Shown here: piece by piece, positions 59,804 through 64,000 of the stretch
How positions within the stretch are numbered: the first letter of the stretch is position 1
Layout of the letters: the number at the start of each line of letters is the position of its first letter
Origin: Phyllostachys edulis
Taxonomy: Eukaryota; Streptophyta; Magnoliopsida; Poales; Poaceae
Length of the DNA stretch: 64,000 nucleotides
Direction: 5' to 3'
Assembly (NCBI GenBank): GCA_036346405.1
Contig: CM070548.1
Location: 55,177,866-55,241,865, forward strand
The notes under the pieces: generated by a model
Database searches by the model: none
Seen by the model: only the letters and a program-made list of their open reading frames with translations
Told to the model about the DNA's origin: nothing
Made by a program: the position numbers and the translations under genes

Positions 59804-61079
59804 GTTACCTTGAGGACGTACTGCGCATTCTCATTTCCGTATACCACTGGACATTGATGAAAGATCCCTTTGTGGCATCCATAGAGGAACTATGCTTGGT
59901 GATCTTATCAAGAAAACTTCGCTCATACTGTGGGACGAAGCACCCATGAGTCATCGTAGATGCTTTGAAGTGTTGGATAGAACTCTTCGTGACCTACTAT
60001 CTGATGTTGATCCAGCTATGACTATGTTACCATTTGGAGGTATGCCTATGGTTCTAGGTGGTGACTTTCACCAGGTTTTATCGGTTATTGAAGGTGGATG
60101 CCAAAAAGATGTGTTGCATGCCTGTCTCACAAAGTCTCCTATATGGAGAGATATAAGATTGATGTCTCTTCAAACCAACATGAGATTATCCAATCCTTCA
60201 TTATCAGAGACTGAACGCATTGAGCTTGATGCTTTTGGAGAGTGGGTTTTGGTGATTGGAAACGATACTGTACCTGCATATAGAAAACAAAATGAAACGC
60301 ATGCCACATGGATAGATATACCAGAGGGTTTTTTTTTGTTAAGGCCTCAAACCAATACGATAGTAGAGATGATAGAAAAGGTATATGATTCGTTCAGTAC
60401 CAAATACGCAGATATATCGTACCTAGCCACAAGAGCAATTGTGTGTCCAACAAATGCTGTTGTTGATGACATTAACGACATAATGGTCGATATGGTGCCC
60501 ACAGATTTCAAAGAATATTTCAGCTGTGATACTATCTCTACCTCTATAGATCAAACTGCCGATATTGAACTATTGTATCCTCCTGAGTTCCTAAACTCTA
60601 TAAATGTCCCTAATTTCCCTCGCCATCACCTTTTGCTAAAGATTGGTCTACCCATAATGCTTCTTAGAAATCTTAATCAAAGCATGGGTCTATGCAATGG
60701 AACAAGGTTGATTATCACTCATTTAGGCGATTGCTTACTTCAGGGTAACATTCTATCAGGCATAGCAGCCGAAAAATCTGTTTGCATTCCTAGAATCTCT
60801 TTAAACACCGAAAATTCTAAATGACCATTTATTTTACAAAGAAGACAATTCCCAATAAAGGTTTGCTATGTTATGACCATCAATAAAAGTCAAGGACAAA
60901 CATTAGAAAATGTAGGGATATACCTTAAGAAACCTGTGTTCTCACATGGACAGCTTTATGTCGCTGTCTCTCGTGTCACAGCACCGACTGGCCTATATGT
61001 GCTTATTGAAAATGAAGATGGCACGTGCGGGGCATCTACCAAAAATATAGTCTATAAGGAGGTCGTGCAAAATCTCTAG
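59804..61079 (+). pseudogene. RepHel PIF1-like helicase, C-terminal part
   Basis: Landmarks are LILWDEAPMSHRRCFEVLDR (Walker B), GGMPMVLGGDFHQVL (motif III), SLQTNMRLSNPSLS, FFLLRPQTN, LATRAIVCPTNAVVDDIN, and PEFLNSINVPNFPRHHLLLK with MGLCNGTRLIIT. After an in-frame TGA at 60822 come MTINKSQGQTLENVGIYL and HGQLYVAVSRVT (motifs V and VI), with a stop at 61077-61079. Apart from that stop the frame is open for about 400 codons, so this is the best preserved TE coding part in the window. The helicase unwinds DNA for strand transfer. Confidence 0.93.
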
Positions 61080-61761
61080 GTACAGTTACCTATGAAGCTG
61101 TCTGTCTAAAACAATTTTTGCAAACAACTGTACGGTATCCTATATTATTTCTGCCATATTTATTTAAGTCCAATTGTAATACGCTCTGATCTTTCCTCTG
61201 CCATTCATTTACACGGACTAATGTTTTGACGAAGTACACTACGACAGAGTTGCGATCACTTACATTTTTTTTTTTTTGGTTTTCTTGCAAATAATGCTGT
61301 TGCATCTTAGTTTGTTTGCACTCAATGTCCTTTTCTTTGGTTAAACGTTACATGCTTTTACCAGACAAATAATTTGTTCTTTCTTCCTCTTCCCTTCATA
61401 GTATGTCGTTACCATGTAAACGTTTTTTTTTTTGTCCTTCGTTTTTGTACTGCTTAATACATCATGTCAGACAAATTATAGTAATGCTAAGTTCTATTTT
61501 GTGAAATAGTTACACATCAATGATTTGTTCATGCTTTAGGTCTTTATGTCAACAAATATTTCTCCTGATGTTTTAGTACTAATCGATGGTTTTTCTCCTT
61601 AAACGTTTGGTCCAGATACAGTTGTCCACTTGATCTTTACGAATGCAACAACATTAACACGTTCAATTCTTTTACTTTTTTAATACCTAATACGTGCAAA
61701 AGAATGCTAGATTAGGTTTTTATTTAATTACTTGCTCACTGATTCGTCGCGCGCCCATGCT
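61080..61761. other. Non-coding part between RepHel and the RPA-like gene
   Basis: T-rich sequence with poly-T runs (61265-61278, 61423-61433) and no exon-like frame. A 38-bp stretch (61710-61747, ending CTCACTGATTCGT) recurs at 63377-63414 on the other side of the solo LTR. Confidence 0.5.
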
Positions 61762-61766
61762 AGATT

Positions 61767-63375
61767 TGAAGGGATACGGGTAGGGTACGATAACAACAAT
61801 TCAAAATTTCTACCACGTAAACCAGGAAGCCAAGCAAGAAGATGATCACAGATCGTTACCACTAGACGCGCAGAGCAGCGGAAGAAGTGTCGGAGCAGCC
61901 TGGTCCGACGAAGAGCGCGTCGATGTATCGATCGTAGTCGATCGTCGGCGTCCAAAGACGTTGATGCACGATGGTCGTGGTTGATCGTCCGGCGTCCTCG
62001 TGAGTTGATTGTCTCCTCCAAAGACCTCTGCGGTTCCTTGCGAAGATCGCGGATCGCCCTAAGCGCAACAACGTAGAAGCGTCTCTATGGTATCCACACG
62101 CCAGGGAAGGAACAACCGTACGCCGGTGTGCTAGCACCAAATCGCACGGCAAGGCTCTCAAGAAGATGGCGGCTAGGGTTTCAGAAGTGCAACTCGTGTC
62201 CACTCACTCCTCCCAACAGCCTCATGCATCTCCCTATATAGTGCCCCGTGACGGATCCTATCCAAACACGTATTTAATCGTATTAAATCTTGGTTTGTTC
62301 CAACCCGTTAAGTGTGTGACCCGTTAGGTTCATGTGTAGTTCGGTTGTGACTCGGAAACCCTTTCCGCCACGAGTCGAAGCGGTTCCTAGCGAGACATAA
62401 CGATTCTCGAATACACACAAATTATATTGACGAACCTTAATGCAATATGATCTACGACCAGGTCCTCATCACTTACGACCAGGTCCTATCTTTATCTGAC
62501 GATTCAGATTTGATCATGACCAACTCGTAACTCCTTACGACTTGGTTTCACCACTCTGTGATTACGTTCGACCGATCACGACTTGCTTGTATCTCTATAC
62601 GACCGATCAGAAATGGTCGAACTGTTTACCTACTCATGTATTCTCCCTTTGCCTCACGATATCCGGTTGAACTCGGGTGAGATGTTGTGTCATCCATGGA
62701 CTATTCAATGCTTTCTCGATCGAGTATCGGATAACCTTATGTGGTCGAACTCTTGACCACCAAAGGGCATGGCCATGCACTTTCTTTATCCGACCACTTG
62801 AGGGCCGAGATATCTCTCTGTTATGTTAGGAGGGCAAATCCATATCCGACCAATCACATGCCTCTCGCATGTTTCATAGCATACCCAAAGCTACCTTTAT
62901 AACCACCCGATTCAAACGTTTGGCAACCCCTAAGAGTGCTATTACACATGTAGGAAACCATCTTGATCTCGTGTCTAAGGATTATACATCATCATTGCTT
63001 GAGACCAACTAACGACACATGGAATCATAACAATATCAATAGTGTCTCAAGGTGGGTCTTATCCAACACCATGTTCTCTAACACGTGTCCACATTATTGA
63101 TTCGATATCCCTATATCCATGACCGTGAAATGTGGTCATCAATCAATACATGTCTTTGGTCGAGAGTCACTAGTGTTCACCAAAGGACTTTCGACCGAGG
63201 ATACTTTTAGAACGACATCATCATAAGTTAAAAAGAGCTTCACCAACAAGTCATATACTCGTTAATCTTCATGACTGATGATTCATTCAAGGAACAAGAT
63301 AACATATTATCAAATATTGTGAACATAATGAAATATAATCATCTCTATGATTGCCTTTAGGGCATATTTCCAACA
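61767..63375 (-). mobile_element. BARE/Angela-like (copia) solo LTR
   Basis: On the minus strand it starts TGTTGGAAATATGCCCTAAA, the characteristic beginning of grass BARE/Angela (RIRE1-type) LTRs, and ends ACCCGTATCCCTTCA. Perfect AGATT copies flank it (61762-61766 and 63376-63380). It is 1,609 bp long with no internal region. The minus-strand frame at 61862-62203 is leader sequence within the LTR, not a gene. Confidence 0.9.
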
Positions 63376-63572
63376 AGATTTACTTTATATTTAGTTACTC
63401 GCTCACTGATTCGTGCCTTACTTACTGTAGATGTTTTTTCCTTAGTGTATATCTTTCAGTGCATATGCGAAGAACTATGTGGTACATTGCCTGCATATTC
63501 TATTGTATAATTGTTTAATAGTTGGCTATTTACTGTGAATGCAGTTGTCTACTAAACAAAGCGGTATTGCAA

Positions 63573-63716
63573 ATGGCATACTCTATGCTAACATCCATTT
63601 CGCAGGAGGTGCAACATTGGCGCATGAAAGTCCGCATTACTAGACTGTGGGAGACACATGACCGCACAGATACTAGAACTATGTTAAGAAAAGACTTTAT
63701 CATGCTCGATGAACAG
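63573..63716 (+). pseudogene. RPA70-like exon 1 of the Helitron
   Basis: From ATG 63573 the frame reads MAYSMLTSISQEVQHWRMK, then VRITRLWETHDRTDTRTM and LRKDFIMLDEQ, to a donor CAG|GTATTT. Plant RPA1-like proteins begin similarly, with an OB-fold opening W-x-x-K-V-R-V-x-R-x-W-E and a D-x-x-L-x-D-E strand. Replication protein A binds single-stranded DNA, and Helitrons of plants often carry such genes. The exon itself is open; the rest is beyond the LTR insertion at 63868, so status is unknown. Confidence 0.75.
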
Positions 63717-63867
63717 GTATTTCCTTACATTACTTTCTTTTCGTTTTTATTTACCCTCTGTGTGCATACACTCCACCGATTAGTTAGAAACATTCAGTCT
63801 ATCTTAAAAATAGAGTCCCTGTTATTGATGTTTAGCTTCATTTTATTATGGTAGGTTTCTCATGAAT

Positions 63868-64000
63868 TGTCAAACCCGGGAACGAAGGATCCTGAATCCT
63901 CTGTGTTCATACACTAATCCAGGATTTCTAGTGTACACAGTCATACAAAAATGATATCACAAACATATCACACATTCTATTAATAATAATCAGAGTTTAA
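63868..64000. repeat. Start of a third X-family gypsy-like LTR
   Basis: It begins TGTCAAACCCGGGAACGAAG and then reads ACACTAATCCAGGATTTCTA like the X LTRs at 36298 (ACACTAGTTTAGGATCATAC) and 39245. It lies in what should be the first intron of the RPA-like gene. It is cut by the window end. Confidence 0.6.

Larger units (their letters stand above)
53772..63867 (+). mobile_element. Autonomous-type Helitron (Rep-helicase plus RPA-like), decayed
   Basis: It carries a RepHel gene (53772-61079) with the zinc-finger, HUH Rep and PIF1-like helicase order unique to Helitrons, followed by an RPA70-like exon at 63573, a gene that plant Helitrons often encode. The TC 5' terminus is not seen, because the left flank is rearranged, and the CTAG 3' terminus lies beyond or was cut by the LTR at 63868. 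Two solo LTRs (57635-59803 and 61767-63375) are nested in it. Stops and frameshifts show that it is dead. Confidence 0.85.

Noticed and set aside
61862..62203. 113-codon minus-strand frame
   Set aside because: Inside the BARE/Angela-like solo LTR, where such frames are a regular feature of the leader; not a gene.
61710..63414. 38-bp flanking repeats as the target duplication of the solo LTR
   Set aside because: A perfect 5-bp AGATT copy at the true LTR edges (61762-61766 and 63376-63380) explains the insertion.

Overview
The window looks like repeat-rich heterochromatin of a grass nuclear genome, most likely Oryza or a close relative. This rests on the element types: Ty1-copia and Ty3-gypsy LTRs primed by initiator-Met tRNA, Tnp2-type CACTA elements with DUF4218, Transposase_24 and Ulp1 modules, TC...CTAG Helitrons, and a BARE/Angela-like LTR. 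I see no intact host gene. Almost every recognisable coding region is a transposable-element (TE) protein or a captured host-gene fragment, and all of them are broken.

Layout. (1) 1-12413: right part of CACTA element A, split by a complete but dead Sirevirus-like copia element (33-11131, minus strand). A lies beside an LTR tail (12417-12700) that itself sits in a copia pol fragment (12701-13080). (2) 13377-16661: non-autonomous Helitron carrying exons of an MLO gene. (3) 17604-18454: palindromic Mutator-like MITE. (4) 18470-33640: a LINE cut in two by a solo LTR (21126-33337, target duplication AAACC). That LTR holds a PP2A B56 fragment and is itself split by a large non-coding LTR retrotransposon (23992-32899). 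(5) 34810-35131: small MITE. (6) 35400-52955: nested gypsy-like LTRs. One of them (39245-52817, target duplication AGCTG) was later filled with a small Helitron and with CACTA element C, which carries tnp2, Transposase_24 and Ulp1 remnants. (7) 52956-53731: left end of CACTA element B, a relative of A, joined by templated filler to (8) an autonomous-type Helitron (53772 to about 63867). That Helitron has Rep (HUH-Y2), PIF1-like helicase and an RPA-like exon, and is interrupted by two solo LTRs (57635-59803, GTTAC; 61767-63375, AGATT) and cut by another LTR start at 63868.

The main value of the window is its readable insertion history. Exact target-site duplications allow the nest to be unstacked almost base by base: LINE, then solo LTR, then large non-coding element; and gypsy LTR, then gypsy LTR, then Helitron or CACTA. 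Less expected items are a cluster of consecutive stem-loops kept in three related LTRs although the stem sequences differ, two independent host-gene captures (MLO in a Helitron, PP2A B56 in an LTR), a 213-bp duplication covering the primer-binding site and gag start of the copia element, and filler DNA at the B/Helitron junction. Nothing here amounts to a new functional system; the observations concern TE structure and decay.
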